46,092 bases of DNA, taken from a virus. The stretch is taken from positions 1 to 46,092 of IMG/VR virus record IMGVR_UViG_3300042731_004752. One strand, written 5' to 3'. Under the pieces are notes generated by a model. It was given only the letters and a program-made list of their open reading frames with translations. It made no database searches and was not told the DNA's origin. Positions 36,815-44,719 of this stretch are shown here, in pieces. Position 1 is the stretch's first letter, and every line of letters starts with the position of its first letter. A program made the position numbers and the translations under genes.

Positions 36815-37422
36815 CAATCAACCTCCACTGAATGCAGCCTATCACCTGACGCCCCGACTAGTACAGCGTCAAGATGACCTATCAGTAGGGCACCTCGGGA
36901 CGGCGCCGGTGTAGGCGTCTTAAGGGTCTCGTCGAATGTCAAGTGATTATCTCCTACGTCCCCATCGGAGATGATGCGCCGCACCCTTCGTTCGGTGTAC
37001 TCGTTCGTATGTTGCGTCCGAAACATGAATTCGGACATATACCGCGGGGAAAAACCAGTATCGTCGAAAAACGCGGGACCAAAGATGGGGCCCGCCGTTG
37101 CAAGAATCGGACGCCCGACGGCGGGAGGTAGGCTCCCCCTCGTTTTCAAATCTTCCAGAATTTCGTGGCCGTTCGCCGAATACACCGACACGTCAACGGA
37201 CAGCTCTATCGAAGTATTCGCGGAGTAAATCACGTTGTTCGGGTCGTCCGGGTCCGGCCGCTTATCGATGTAAGGGTAAACACTTTCGACACTCGACACA
37301 TACGCAATAGAGACGTAGTCCCCTTCCGGAGCCGGCGCGTTTTGGTGCGACTGCACAACGGGGATCGCGCCGTCCAGCATATCAGAGATCCACTCTACGA
37401 TCTGGTCAAGCGTCGGTGTCAT
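36814..37422 (-). CDS. Neck terminator protein (gp12-like)
   Basis: The ATG at 37422 overlaps the upstream stop (ATGA); an upstream frame would enter the neighbour. The 202-residue protein begins TPTLDQIVEWISDMLDGAIP and contains VSIAYVSSVESVYPYIDK and later TERRVRRIISDGDVGDNHL. The first region and the position after head-closure genes fit the neck/tail terminator proteins of contractile phages. It closes the tail end that meets the head. Confidence 0.7.
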   Translation of the reverse strand: MTPTLDQIVEWISDMLDGAIPVVQSHQNAPAPEGDYVSIAYVSSVESVYPYIDKRPDPDDPNNVIYSANTSIELSVDVSVYSANGHEILEDLKTRGSLPPAVGRPILATAGPIFGPAFFDDTGFSPRYMSEFMFRTQHTNEYTERRVRRIISDGDVGDNHLTFDETLKTPTPAPSRGALLIGHLDAVLVGASGDRLHSVEVD

Positions 37423-37745
37423 TGCTGGTTTTCCCTCATGAGCGCCTTGCAAAACTCGCCGTCATCTTGATAGTCCGGCACTAGTACCACGCGGTACTCA
37501 ACGCCCTTGTACGTCAACAGATCGCCGACGTTCAAAACCGTTTCGGTCCACGTTTTCAGGTGCGTGTATACGCGCTCCCCCTCGGGTAGGTTTTGCAATT
37601 CCGAGCCGCGGGCGGGTTGCGGTTTTACGATCTTGATCGGCACAGGGTCGACGCTGGCAGGCACCCAACGCCCCGCGGCGTTGTACGCGCCACCCGGCCG
37701 AACCAATGACGCGGCCACTTTTGGAAACGCAGTAAGTAGTCTCAT
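37419..37745 (-). CDS. Head closure / neck protein
   Basis: This 108-residue protein begins RLLTAFPKVAASLVRPGGAY and has beta segments such as GDLLTYKGVEYRVVLVPDYQ. It sits between the gp10-like completion protein and the terminator gene. No strict family match is visible, but size and place fit a head-tail joining protein. It overlaps both neighbours by four bases. Confidence 0.65.
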   Translation of the reverse strand: MRLLTAFPKVAASLVRPGGAYNAAGRWVPASVDPVPIKIVKPQPARGSELQNLPEGERVYTHLKTWTETVLNVGDLLTYKGVEYRVVLVPDYQDDGEFCKALMRENQQ

Positions 37746-38209
37746 ATCCCGCCCTCAACTTGACTCTGTATTGATTGGCGCAAATGTCCCGTATCAACAA
37801 GAGGCGTTTCCTTGCGGCCGCTTGAGGTCGACTTCCGGATGATGGTTGACTCCGCGTTGGGTTCAAACTCACCGCTTGAGATCTTATTTCGCACGTCCGC
37901 GGCCGCCCGCTCTCCCAGTAACTTCAGATCAAGGATAGGGCTTGTCCCGGACAATAGATGATCTTTCAGCACTCGCCCCAGCTCGGCGCGATAGTAGTTG
38001 TGCTCCCTCACTGTGTTTCGCAGGAAAGGGCGCGCTGGGGCAGTCGCAGTACCGAATTCGTTCCACGCCGCCACAAGCGCCGTTGTGACTCCGGCGGGCG
38101 CGTTGGGATGATCGCCCGTCCCGCGGAGTACTCCGAATTTTACCGTCGCCGCGGCGAAATCGAGAAGTGCTTCAATGCGGCGCCCCTTATATTTTGCTTC
38201 GACTTCCAT
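37742..38209 (-). CDS. HK97 gp10-like tail completion protein
   Basis: The ATG at 38209 overlaps the preceding stop. The 155-residue protein has NEFGTATAPARPFLRNTVRE and PLVDTGHLRQSIQSQV, the central and end motifs of the gp10/completion family (P-x-R-P-F-L/M-R ... L-x-D-T-G-x-L-x-x-S-I). It completes the neck and joins the tail to the head. Confidence 0.85.
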   Translation of the reverse strand: MEVEAKYKGRRIEALLDFAAATVKFGVLRGTGDHPNAPAGVTTALVAAWNEFGTATAPARPFLRNTVREHNYYRAELGRVLKDHLLSGTSPILDLKLLGERAAADVRNKISSGEFEPNAESTIIRKSTSSGRKETPLVDTGHLRQSIQSQVEGGI

Positions 38210-38562
38210 CAAACCACCAACGGTCCGCCTTGGTGGATACGGCGTAACCGTAGGAACGCTTGCCCGTATGTGGTGCGGTGCATCCCATCCACCGATTTAG
38301 TGGCGAGGTAGGCCGCGGACCGGACTTCGACGTCACCAATCTTTCTATGATTGATCGGTCCTGCATCCGCGGCCCCCTCTTCGGGAGTGGTAGTCTGTAT
38401 GATGTGCGCCGTTAGATACAGCAACCCCAAATCGTAATCGGAGCCCCACACCGTTTCGGAGATCTGCCCCGCCGCTTCGGCAATTATCAGCTCGATAAAC
38501 TCGTCCGAGTAATCGTCGAAATCGCCGGGGAAGCGGGTCTGTAGTTGAGTGGGGGTGATCAT
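38209..38562 (-). CDS. Head-tail connector, DUF4054-like
   Basis: This 117-residue protein has FPGDFDDYSDEFIELIIAEA and GLLYLTAHIIQTTTPEEG, with later RTTYGQAFLRLRR. This pattern is that of DUF4054 and gp6-like connector proteins, in which helices form the ring under the portal. It stands after the capsid genes and before gp10-like, the expected order. Confidence 0.85.
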   Translation of the reverse strand: MITPTQLQTRFPGDFDDYSDEFIELIIAEAAGQISETVWGSDYDLGLLYLTAHIIQTTTPEEGAADAGPINHRKIGDVEVRSAAYLATKSVDGMHRTTYGQAFLRLRRIHQGGPLVV

Positions 38563-38574
38563 GATAGGGGCTGC

Positions 38575-38805
38575 CTATCCGAAATCGACGGTATCGCTCT
38601 TCGATTTCTTCTTCGGGGCACTGACAACGGCGAGGGACTTTCGGTTCACTCGCTTTTTGACAAAGGGAGTGTCTTTGATCTTGTTCCACACCGCATCATC
38701 GATCTCGTTCTCCCCGGGGGTGATCGAGACACGAAGCGCTTTTCCGGCTTTGCCTACGTGATGCACGATGTACACCCGCGCGTCATTGTTCATTACAGTG
38801 ATCAT
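38575..38805 (-). CDS. Hypothetical head protein, 76 residues
   Basis: The ATG at 38805 overlaps the major capsid stop, and the longer frame is not needed. The protein is a small beta-rich basic domain (NDARVYIVHHVGKAGKALRV, KKRVNRKSLAVVSAPKKK). Small genes of this type between capsid and connector are frequent. The function is not recognised; it may be an internal head protein. Confidence 0.6.
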   Translation of the reverse strand: MITVMNNDARVYIVHHVGKAGKALRVSITPGENEIDDAVWNKIKDTPFVKKRVNRKSLAVVSAPKKKSKSDTVDFG

Positions 38806-39839
38806 GCCTCTTTCGCTCCTTCCCCCTGCAAGAACCACAAGGGCTGCTTGACGTGCAACCCGGCAACGCAGGTTACGAAGGGCTGCTCAATCGTCATACC
38901 CCTGTCGTCCGGCGGCATACGCTCTGCGTCCATCGAAATGGGGACGCAGATCGCCTCGTCAGTGTCGAACGGACCAAACGAGATGTAATCGTCCGATCCG
39001 CCGTCGGTCGTTCCGTGCATCGGGGATTCAATAAACCCGCCGAATTTCGGATCGGTCTTGAGCAGAACGGTTTCAACCGTCTCGTTGGTATACGTGTTCG
39101 CGATAGTCGTGGTCCCGATGCGGTACATAACCGGGGAGCACATCGCGTAGATCTTCTTCCCTCGGAAGTTGCGGGCGGCGTTGGTCGCGTCGACGATAGT
39201 CGTGATCGCGTCCTTGACGTCCTGCATGATATTAGCCGCCGTCGTGGCCGCCGCGTCCCAATCTCCGTTGGTAAGATTGGCTTGCGTGATATTGGTGTGG
39301 TCGATCAAACCGATGTAGTTTTTCGCGGCCTCACCGATAAACATCAAGTCTTCGATCTTGTTGTCGAAGCCTTCGAGCACTTTGGCAAACTTCATCGCCT
39401 CAACACTCACGCCAGCGTAGCTCGCCCCCATCATCTCAAGAGATGACAAGGTGAACGAAGTGGACATGTAGTCGAAAGTGATCGGCACTTCGTGGGATCC
39501 CACCGCGACGTTGGGATGCTTCGCGCCGTCGCGATACCACGCGGCGAGGGCAGACCCGCTCCACACCGTATAGATCTTGGTGCGGGCGCCCTTGGGCATA
39601 TCGCGGTCGATCGGGAAAACTTCCCGCCATACCGTCGCGGTTGTAGCCTCCATAACCCCCTGCGAGACCGCGTACTCCAACGCGCGCCGCATGAGCGTTG
39701 CGGGCACGGCGTCGGAAACGGAATGCTCCGCTTTATGCAGCGACAGCTCGCGATTGAGGGCGTCCCCCACTTGAACAAGAACCGCCCTCGCGTCCTCAAT
39801 CTTTTGGCGCTGGGCGTCGGTCAATTCTCTTCGTTTCAT
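38802..39839 (-). CDS. Major capsid protein (DUF2184, HK97 fold)
   Basis: This 345-residue capsid protein starts after GGAGGA. Features of the DUF2184 capsid family: EATTATVWREVFPIDRDMPKG (about 79-99), WSGSALAAWYRDGAKHPNV, EVPITFDYMSTSFTLSSLEM, and a late MDAERMPPDDRGMTIEQPFV and VAGLHVKQPLWFLQG. It assembles the head shell and is supported by the protease/scaffold and cement genes upstream. Confidence 0.9.
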   Translation of the reverse strand: MKRRELTDAQRQKIEDARAVLVQVGDALNRELSLHKAEHSVSDAVPATLMRRALEYAVSQGVMEATTATVWREVFPIDRDMPKGARTKIYTVWSGSALAAWYRDGAKHPNVAVGSHEVPITFDYMSTSFTLSSLEMMGASYAGVSVEAMKFAKVLEGFDNKIEDLMFIGEAAKNYIGLIDHTNITQANLTNGDWDAAATTAANIMQDVKDAITTIVDATNAARNFRGKKIYAMCSPVMYRIGTTTIANTYTNETVETVLLKTDPKFGGFIESPMHGTTDGGSDDYISFGPFDTDEAICVPISMDAERMPPDDRGMTIEQPFVTCVAGLHVKQPLWFLQGEGAKEA

Positions 39840-39848
39840 GGTATCCTC

Positions 39849-40337
39849 CTACACCCCGAACGCGTTGCGGTCGAGTCGCAAGCGCGCCACGCCGGCCGCG
39901 GCCATGGTGGTCTCGAGTTTGATTCCGGTCAACGCGGTTTCGCCGGTATCCGCGGCGCCAAGGTCGATAGCCCCAGTAGTGTCGTTGGCGTTGATCGTCG
40001 TCGCTCCGGCGGAACCGGTCCCTGTCACGGTTGCCCAAATCTCACCAGCGCGCAACACGGCGATAGTGTCATACTGAGCGTACACCGGCGTGTTGGTCGA
40101 TTCGGAGCCATCGGCGCCCGCGTTGTCCCCGGTCCGCACGACGATCCCCAGCACTTCCGTGCTGACGCCGACGACGGCTTGATTTTCCGCGGTTCCCCGG
40201 GACACAACGACGCCGGGGGAAACCGAAGTGGACTCAAGGATGAACGTCTCGATGTCCGCTTTATGTTGATCGACTACTTGCCCAGAGACGGCTTCGGCCG
40301 CGCGGGCAACTGCAGATTGAAAAGCACCAAGTGTCAT
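39849..40337 (-). CDS. Capsid cement/decoration protein (Gp24/DUF2190-like)
   Basis: This 162-residue protein has AENQAVVGVSTEVLGIVVRT and TVTGTGSAGATTINANDTTG in a beta-rich body, the style of phage cement proteins that bind the shell. It lies between the protease/scaffold and the major capsid gene, the usual position. GGGGGTT precedes the ATG. The family assignment is from pattern and place. Confidence 0.75.
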   Translation of the reverse strand: MTLGAFQSAVARAAEAVSGQVVDQHKADIETFILESTSVSPGVVVSRGTAENQAVVGVSTEVLGIVVRTGDNAGADGSESTNTPVYAQYDTIAVLRAGEIWATVTGTGSAGATTINANDTTGAIDLGAADTGETALTGIKLETTMAAAGVARLRLDRNAFGV

Positions 40338-40346
40338 CTCAACCCC

Positions 40347-41375
40347 CTATCGCACCAAGGCCCGGAGGTCTTGATAGCTGGGCACGGAATCGCCAAACGC
40401 GTTGGGCCGTTCCGAGCTAGTTCGGATTTTCGGAGTGGCGACCGGCTGCAGGGAATCGAACATCCCCCGCACGAAATCGTCAGACTGCCCGTCAAAAACG
40501 ACGTCCGACCGATGCGCCTTGATCGCCTGTTCCATGATCGTCCGCTCGGAATCGGAATCCGAAACGGTCAAACGCGGGGCGAGCTGTTTCGCTTTGTCGA
40601 CCACTCTTGCCCGGGAGTCCCGCGCGGCCAGCTCCGCGGCCACGCCGTCGGCGATCCGTTTCTTGATCTCTTCGTCAGACACCGCCGAACCCTTCAGCGC
40701 TTCGACTTCCCCCGCGAGGGAGTCACGCTCTTTCTTGAGAGCGTCAAGCTGTAGAGTCATATCGGCGTGCTGCTGTTTCAGCTCGCCAAAAGCGACGGCG
40801 TCGACATGCGTCTTTTCGTCTGCCATGTCTTTTGCTCCATCTGTTACGGCGACTGTGTCACCTAATTGTGCGGTTCCCGCTCTACCAGCGGGGACTAAGG
40901 CCACGTGGTTCCCCACGATCTTAGTTTGTCTTCCATCATACGGCGTGCCGTCCGGGGCTCGTCCGGGGGTCATGTCCAACACGGCCGTGTACCCCGCTGA
41001 CAGCTGTGTTTGCCCGCGCCGGAACAGCTTGATACTTTGATCCGACATGAGCTGCACTTTGGTTCGGGTGTGCGCCCCGTCCGCGACCACCGGCGCGCCG
41101 ATTACCCCGTGCATCAAATCGCGGAACGATCCGCGATCTACTTGCTTCGACGGGTGTTTAATGGTCGCTGGTTTCAGCTCAAAACTTTTCAGCGCATCGG
41201 CGTCGAATACTTCTTTTCCGTCCCGATAGATCCTAACGATAGCCTCGTTCGGCACCTTGTCGGCTATCGGAACTCCCATGCGGCGCATCTCGCCCGCGGA
41301 GTACTCATAGATCCCCGTCCGCGACAATGTCGCATCGACGACCAAGTATCCCTCGGGTGTTTCGTAAACCGCCAT
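40347..41375 (-). CDS. Prohead protease fused to scaffold region (DUF2213)
   Basis: The N-terminal half (residues about 1-180) matches DUF2213 phage proteases: VDATLSRTGIYEYSAGEMRR, IKHPSKQVDRGSFRDLMHGVIGA, QLSAGYTAVLDMTPG (with Ser at AGYTA region) and IVGNHVALVPAGRAG. The C-terminal half has a long coiled coil (about 190-250: LKQQHADMTLQLDALKKERD and on) and a tail ending PSYQDLRALVR, typical of a scaffold. It cuts scaffold and capsid during head maturation. Confidence 0.85.
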   Translation of the reverse strand: MAVYETPEGYLVVDATLSRTGIYEYSAGEMRRMGVPIADKVPNEAIVRIYRDGKEVFDADALKSFELKPATIKHPSKQVDRGSFRDLMHGVIGAPVVADGAHTRTKVQLMSDQSIKLFRRGQTQLSAGYTAVLDMTPGRAPDGTPYDGRQTKIVGNHVALVPAGRAGTAQLGDTVAVTDGAKDMADEKTHVDAVAFGELKQQHADMTLQLDALKKERDSLAGEVEALKGSAVSDEEIKKRIADGVAAELAARDSRARVVDKAKQLAPRLTVSDSDSERTIMEQAIKAHRSDVVFDGQSDDFVRGMFDSLQPVATPKIRTSSERPNAFGDSVPSYQDLRALVR

Positions 41376-41412
41376 ACTATACCGTTATCGTGGGGCGGGG
41401 CGGCGGGTCAAA

Positions 41413-42213
41413 TCACTGCAAAAACTTTGCGCTCGACGTATCCGGATCGGCAACACACCGACACTGTATATCTTCCCCGGGGTGTCCGACGTCGGGAGGT
41501 TTTGACCATTCAAACGTTAGATCGCGTAATTCGTAGTGAGAGTCTCTAACGGCGCCGTCACCCACGGTACGCCAGATGTAGCGTTCAATCCCTAAATCTT
41601 CTTGTCGGGTTTGAGAGAGATTAGAAAACAGTTTGGCCGTTTGGTCCCGGGCTATCAGCTTAGCGCGCCACGACGGATAGCCGGCTTTCCGTTCCAAGAT
41701 GAACCGGCGCAACGCTCCGCGGTTCTCACCTATCGACACCCCATTCCAAATCTCCCGGGCAAGGCGCACTTTCAAATCTTCCTCAAGCGTGACGATCAAA
41801 TCTATAGACGCTTTCAAGCGTTTCTGTACGTCCTTCCGCGCCCGCTCTTCTTTCAATAGCGATGTCGCGTCGACCCCGAGCGCTCGTTCCATCTCGTACA
41901 GATACCGGGCTTTATGCTCTTCGTTGCCCCGCTCGTACGCCGCTTTTAGTTTTCGATCCAACGACGTCAGACCAGAGTAAGACCGATAGATCTTGTTAAT
42001 CGCTTTGCTGATCTGGCGTTGAGATACGTCGGCGATGTAGTCGCCCACGGGGACAATCTTCAGCGCAGCTTCGGCGGCGCCCTCCCAACGCTTCATTACG
42101 AAGGGTTCGACGATGCGTTCGGCCGCGAGTTCAGCCGACGCCGGGACGGAAACACCTTTTGCGCGGCGCGCTTTTCGAAAAGCGCTCTCTAGTTTCTTCC
42201 TATTGATCGCCAT
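41413..42213 (-). CDS. Phage minor head protein (Mu gpF-like)
   Basis: This 266-residue protein ends with YIWRTVGDGAVRDSHYEL and GHPGEDIQCRC, the signature of the minor head / SPP1 gp7 / Mu gpF family (W-x-T-x-x-D-x-R-x-x-H ... H-P-x-C-R-C). The helical N-terminal part includes SRRGALRRFILERK-like segments. It binds portal and is packed inside the prohead. It overlaps the portal gene by 14 bp. Confidence 0.9.
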   Translation of the reverse strand: MAINRKKLESAFRKARRAKGVSVPASAELAAERIVEPFVMKRWEGAAEAALKIVPVGDYIADVSQRQISKAINKIYRSYSGLTSLDRKLKAAYERGNEEHKARYLYEMERALGVDATSLLKEERARKDVQKRLKASIDLIVTLEEDLKVRLAREIWNGVSIGENRGALRRFILERKAGYPSWRAKLIARDQTAKLFSNLSQTRQEDLGIERYIWRTVGDGAVRDSHYELRDLTFEWSKPPDVGHPGEDIQCRCVADPDTSSAKFLQ

Positions 42214-43510
42214 TGTCGGGTTCTTCTAATGGGAGCTTCGGCGGCCCACCGTCCAGCCCGTCACGCTCCCTCAAGTATTCGAGATACTCTTCCCCGATGT
42301 CGAACGTCGGATCGCTCGCCAAGTACTCGGCGACGTGAGCGGGCGTGATAGCGCCGATTCGGTGTAGCTTCTCCATCGCTTCGGCGAGTATCTTTAACGT
42401 CTCTGCCCTTTCTTTCGCCGTCGGCTCCCCCAGCGGAACCCACTCATACGTCAACCCATCGGGGACGGACCCATACACGGATAGGCACAAGAGCGGGTCG
42501 AGGACGGAAAGCCCCGGGGTGTAGCGGGTGTGTTGATGCCCCGACACCATGGCGTGATAGTCGTCCGCGTTGACGTCGGCGGACGTCGTCAACCCGCTTG
42601 CGAGTTTGCCATACAACCGGGACATGGGGATGTCTACTTCCGCGGCGATGCGCGCCGCGTTCTTTTCGAGCAGCGGCGCAAGCCCCGACAGTGCAGCGCC
42701 CGTCCCGCGGGTCTCCCACGTCTCACTCGATTTGTCATAGATAAAAACGTTGTGGTTCGATGATAGTGTTTTCCCAAGTCGGTATCTATCTTCGAACTTC
42801 TGTTGCCTTGTCCCGCCGTCGAGATACATCGACAAATCGTCAACCCCCACAACGTCGACATGCGCTTCGTGTATCAGCGCGCCGATCTCTTGTGCCGTCG
42901 TGCATTCGTTCAGCAGTGACCGGTATGGCCGCGCGAGGATGCTCTCGCCCCAACCCCTGTTCGACTCCCTCAGTTGCCGGGGGAGGGGCGCGCCGAAGAA
43001 GGGACCGATCACGCGCGATTCGTGCCACTTTACCCCATCCGTCAAGTCGGTGTAATAGTCGGCGCGCATCGTGCGCTTGTCCAGTAGCCCCGGGGCGATG
43101 TCAAACTTATCCCGGACAATGAGACCGGTAACCGGTTTGTTAGGCGACACTGTCTTGACGTCCAACGGCTCTGTCGGATCGTCCCCCTCAATGTCGATGA
43201 GGATGACTGCGCCGCCGTAGAGCCGCGCCCATCGATTGGCTTCGACAAAAGCAGACGAGACCCCAAGCTCATTCTCGAGATCAAGAAACGGCTTGGGGTC
43301 TTGTTCTGGTATCGTCATTCGACGCCACTTGCGCCCGCAGTCTTCCGGAACGCAGTCCACGATCTTTCCGCCGACACCCCCCGACGTATACACCGCGTCG
43401 AGAGACGTTTTGTCGAGTAACAATCGGACGAAAAACGAATGCATCGCTTTGTCATTGTCGCCGCCCATGTTGGTAACAAAGTTCTGCAGATTGTCGGCGA
43501 AATCAACCAT
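42200..43510 (-). CDS. Portal protein (DUF1073)
   Basis: This 436-residue protein carries the DUF1073 portal pattern: an N-terminal GGKIVDCVPEDCGRKWRRMT (about 47-67), EANRWARLYGGAVILIDIEG (about 90-109), AQEIGALIHEAHVDVVGVDD, IPMSRLYGKLASGLTTSADV, and YTPGLSVLDPLLCLSVYG. It forms the dodecamer at the head vertex for DNA entry. Some DUF1073 proteins are annotated next to anti-CBASS Acb1, but here no such nuclease motif was recognised. Confidence 0.92.
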   Translation of the reverse strand: MVDFADNLQNFVTNMGGDNDKAMHSFFVRLLLDKTSLDAVYTSGGVGGKIVDCVPEDCGRKWRRMTIPEQDPKPFLDLENELGVSSAFVEANRWARLYGGAVILIDIEGDDPTEPLDVKTVSPNKPVTGLIVRDKFDIAPGLLDKRTMRADYYTDLTDGVKWHESRVIGPFFGAPLPRQLRESNRGWGESILARPYRSLLNECTTAQEIGALIHEAHVDVVGVDDLSMYLDGGTRQQKFEDRYRLGKTLSSNHNVFIYDKSSETWETRGTGAALSGLAPLLEKNAARIAAEVDIPMSRLYGKLASGLTTSADVNADDYHAMVSGHQHTRYTPGLSVLDPLLCLSVYGSVPDGLTYEWVPLGEPTAKERAETLKILAEAMEKLHRIGAITPAHVAEYLASDPTFDIGEEYLEYLRERDGLDGGPPKLPLEEPDNGDQ

Positions 43511-43513
43511 GGT

Positions 43514-43999
43514 CTATTCTCCCTCGATAATGAGGAACACCGCGGCCATCTTGGCATTCAAATCGGGGCTCCCAAAATCGTTACTCATCTTCTCTTCGTT
43601 GTAGTGATACGGCTCAAAACCGTTGACTTCGTCAGTCAACATAGCGTTGATCTTTTCCGCGCCGCGCTCAAGTTGACCTTCCTCTAGGCTGTCGAGAAAA
43701 TCGACGTAGGGTTTGTACCGTTCGTAATACTCGATCTCCGGGGTACCCTTCTCCGCCTTGCTCGACTCGTCGTATTTGTCCGGGTCAAAACCCGACGACA
43801 TAACGGCGTAATCCTGATTCTTCACGAACGCCGCCATGTCCGCGTCGCTCTTGATAAGGTCCCGAGGTTCTTTCAACGCTGCTTGTATACGCGTCAAGTT
43901 TCGCCCCGTCGCGATATTGGTGTGCACGTTACCCAATCCTGCCAAGGGTTTGAGCAACGCTTCCAAATGCATTAAAAGACCGTTTGTCACCTTTTCCAT
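43514..43999 (-). CDS. Hypothetical late protein, 161 residues
   Basis: The ATG at 43999 is preceded by AGGAGTGG, deciding against a longer frame that enters the neighbour. The protein is helical and acidic, beginning EKVTNGLLMHLEALLKPLAG and containing YYERYKPYVDFLDSLEEGQL. It is three bases ahead of portal, so it may be a head-assembly helper or be placed by chance. No family was recognised. Confidence 0.6.
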   Translation of the reverse strand: MEKVTNGLLMHLEALLKPLAGLGNVHTNIATGRNLTRIQAALKEPRDLIKSDADMAAFVKNQDYAVMSSGFDPDKYDESSKAEKGTPEIEYYERYKPYVDFLDSLEEGQLERGAEKINAMLTDEVNGFEPYHYNEEKMSNDFGSPDLNAKMAAVFLIIEGE

Positions 44000-44015
44000 G
44001 TTTACCACTCCTTTG

Positions 44016-44717
44016 TTATGGACACTCCACTGTGTCAACTGAAACCATAATACTTGCGCACCGACCTGCGTTATACAGTCCAGACGGTTCCCAATAACCA
44101 CCCGTCGACACACTTCTATAACGCCTATGGCGATTATGGGAAGCGTATGTGTACTCGTAGTTCCCGTCTTTTATCAGTGTTCCACCGAATTCGTCAATCT
44201 CGGTACCATCCTTAGCACCTAGATTCCCAAGCTGTGATCCTTTGATTATACTGGACACCCCGATAAAGGGCGATGACCCTTGTTTCGACATTAGCGCGTT
44301 ATACCAGGCAATGCCGTCGGCATTGTCCTGAATCGAATCATGATCAAAGTACTTTGCATTAGACAATGAGTACACGATTGTTCGATAACCGTCGTCGTTC
44401 CCAGCCCCACCAGAATTAAGCACAACAGTACCACGAGATGTGGGGTATGAATACCAGGCATAAATAACAGTGTTGATATAGTCCGGGCCTTCACCGGCGA
44501 CATAAGCAAGGCTTGCATAAACACCAGTGGTTAGATTCCACGTACCACCACCGCCAGATGGCGCGGACCGCGTAGGAATACCCGACCCGCCAGACGAATA
44601 ATCTTCATTCCATGCTGTCGAAAAGGCGAGCAGCATGTAATCGTGGCGACCGTTAGGGATATAGACCGACACAGTACTGTTTGTAGACTCCCCAACGTCA
44701 TGGATTAAAACCGGCAT
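44016..44717 (-). CDS. Tail appendage / fibre-associated protein, 233 residues
   Basis: The ATG at 44717 follows the fibre stop by two bases, with GAGGTG as ribosome site. The protein is rich in Gly, Ser, Thr, Tyr and Asn with beta strands (NSTVSVYIPNGRHDYMLLAF, YINTVIYAWYSYPTSRGTVV), like short phage fibre domains of a C1q- or jellyroll type. Its place after the large fibre gene suggests a fibre tip, partner or distal receptor-binding part. No family was recognised with certainty. Confidence 0.62.
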   Translation of the reverse strand: MPVLIHDVGESTNSTVSVYIPNGRHDYMLLAFSTAWNEDYSSGGSGIPTRSAPSGGGGTWNLTTGVYASLAYVAGEGPDYINTVIYAWYSYPTSRGTVVLNSGGAGNDDGYRTIVYSLSNAKYFDHDSIQDNADGIAWYNALMSKQGSSPFIGVSSIIKGSQLGNLGAKDGTEIDEFGGTLIKDGNYEYTYASHNRHRRYRSVSTGGYWEPSGLYNAGRCASIMVSVDTVECP

Positions 44718-44719
44718 GC

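Noticed and set aside
39492-40754. A 420-residue plus-strand frame opposite capsid and cement genes
   Set aside because: The minus-strand genes are clearly recognised (major capsid, cement, protease). The long plus frame is an effect of GC-rich codon use.
42200-43510. An anti-CBASS Acb1 function for the DUF1073 portal protein
   Set aside because: Database names sometimes link this family with Acb1, but no phosphodiesterase motif pair (H-x-T/S) was recognised and the gene position is that of portal.
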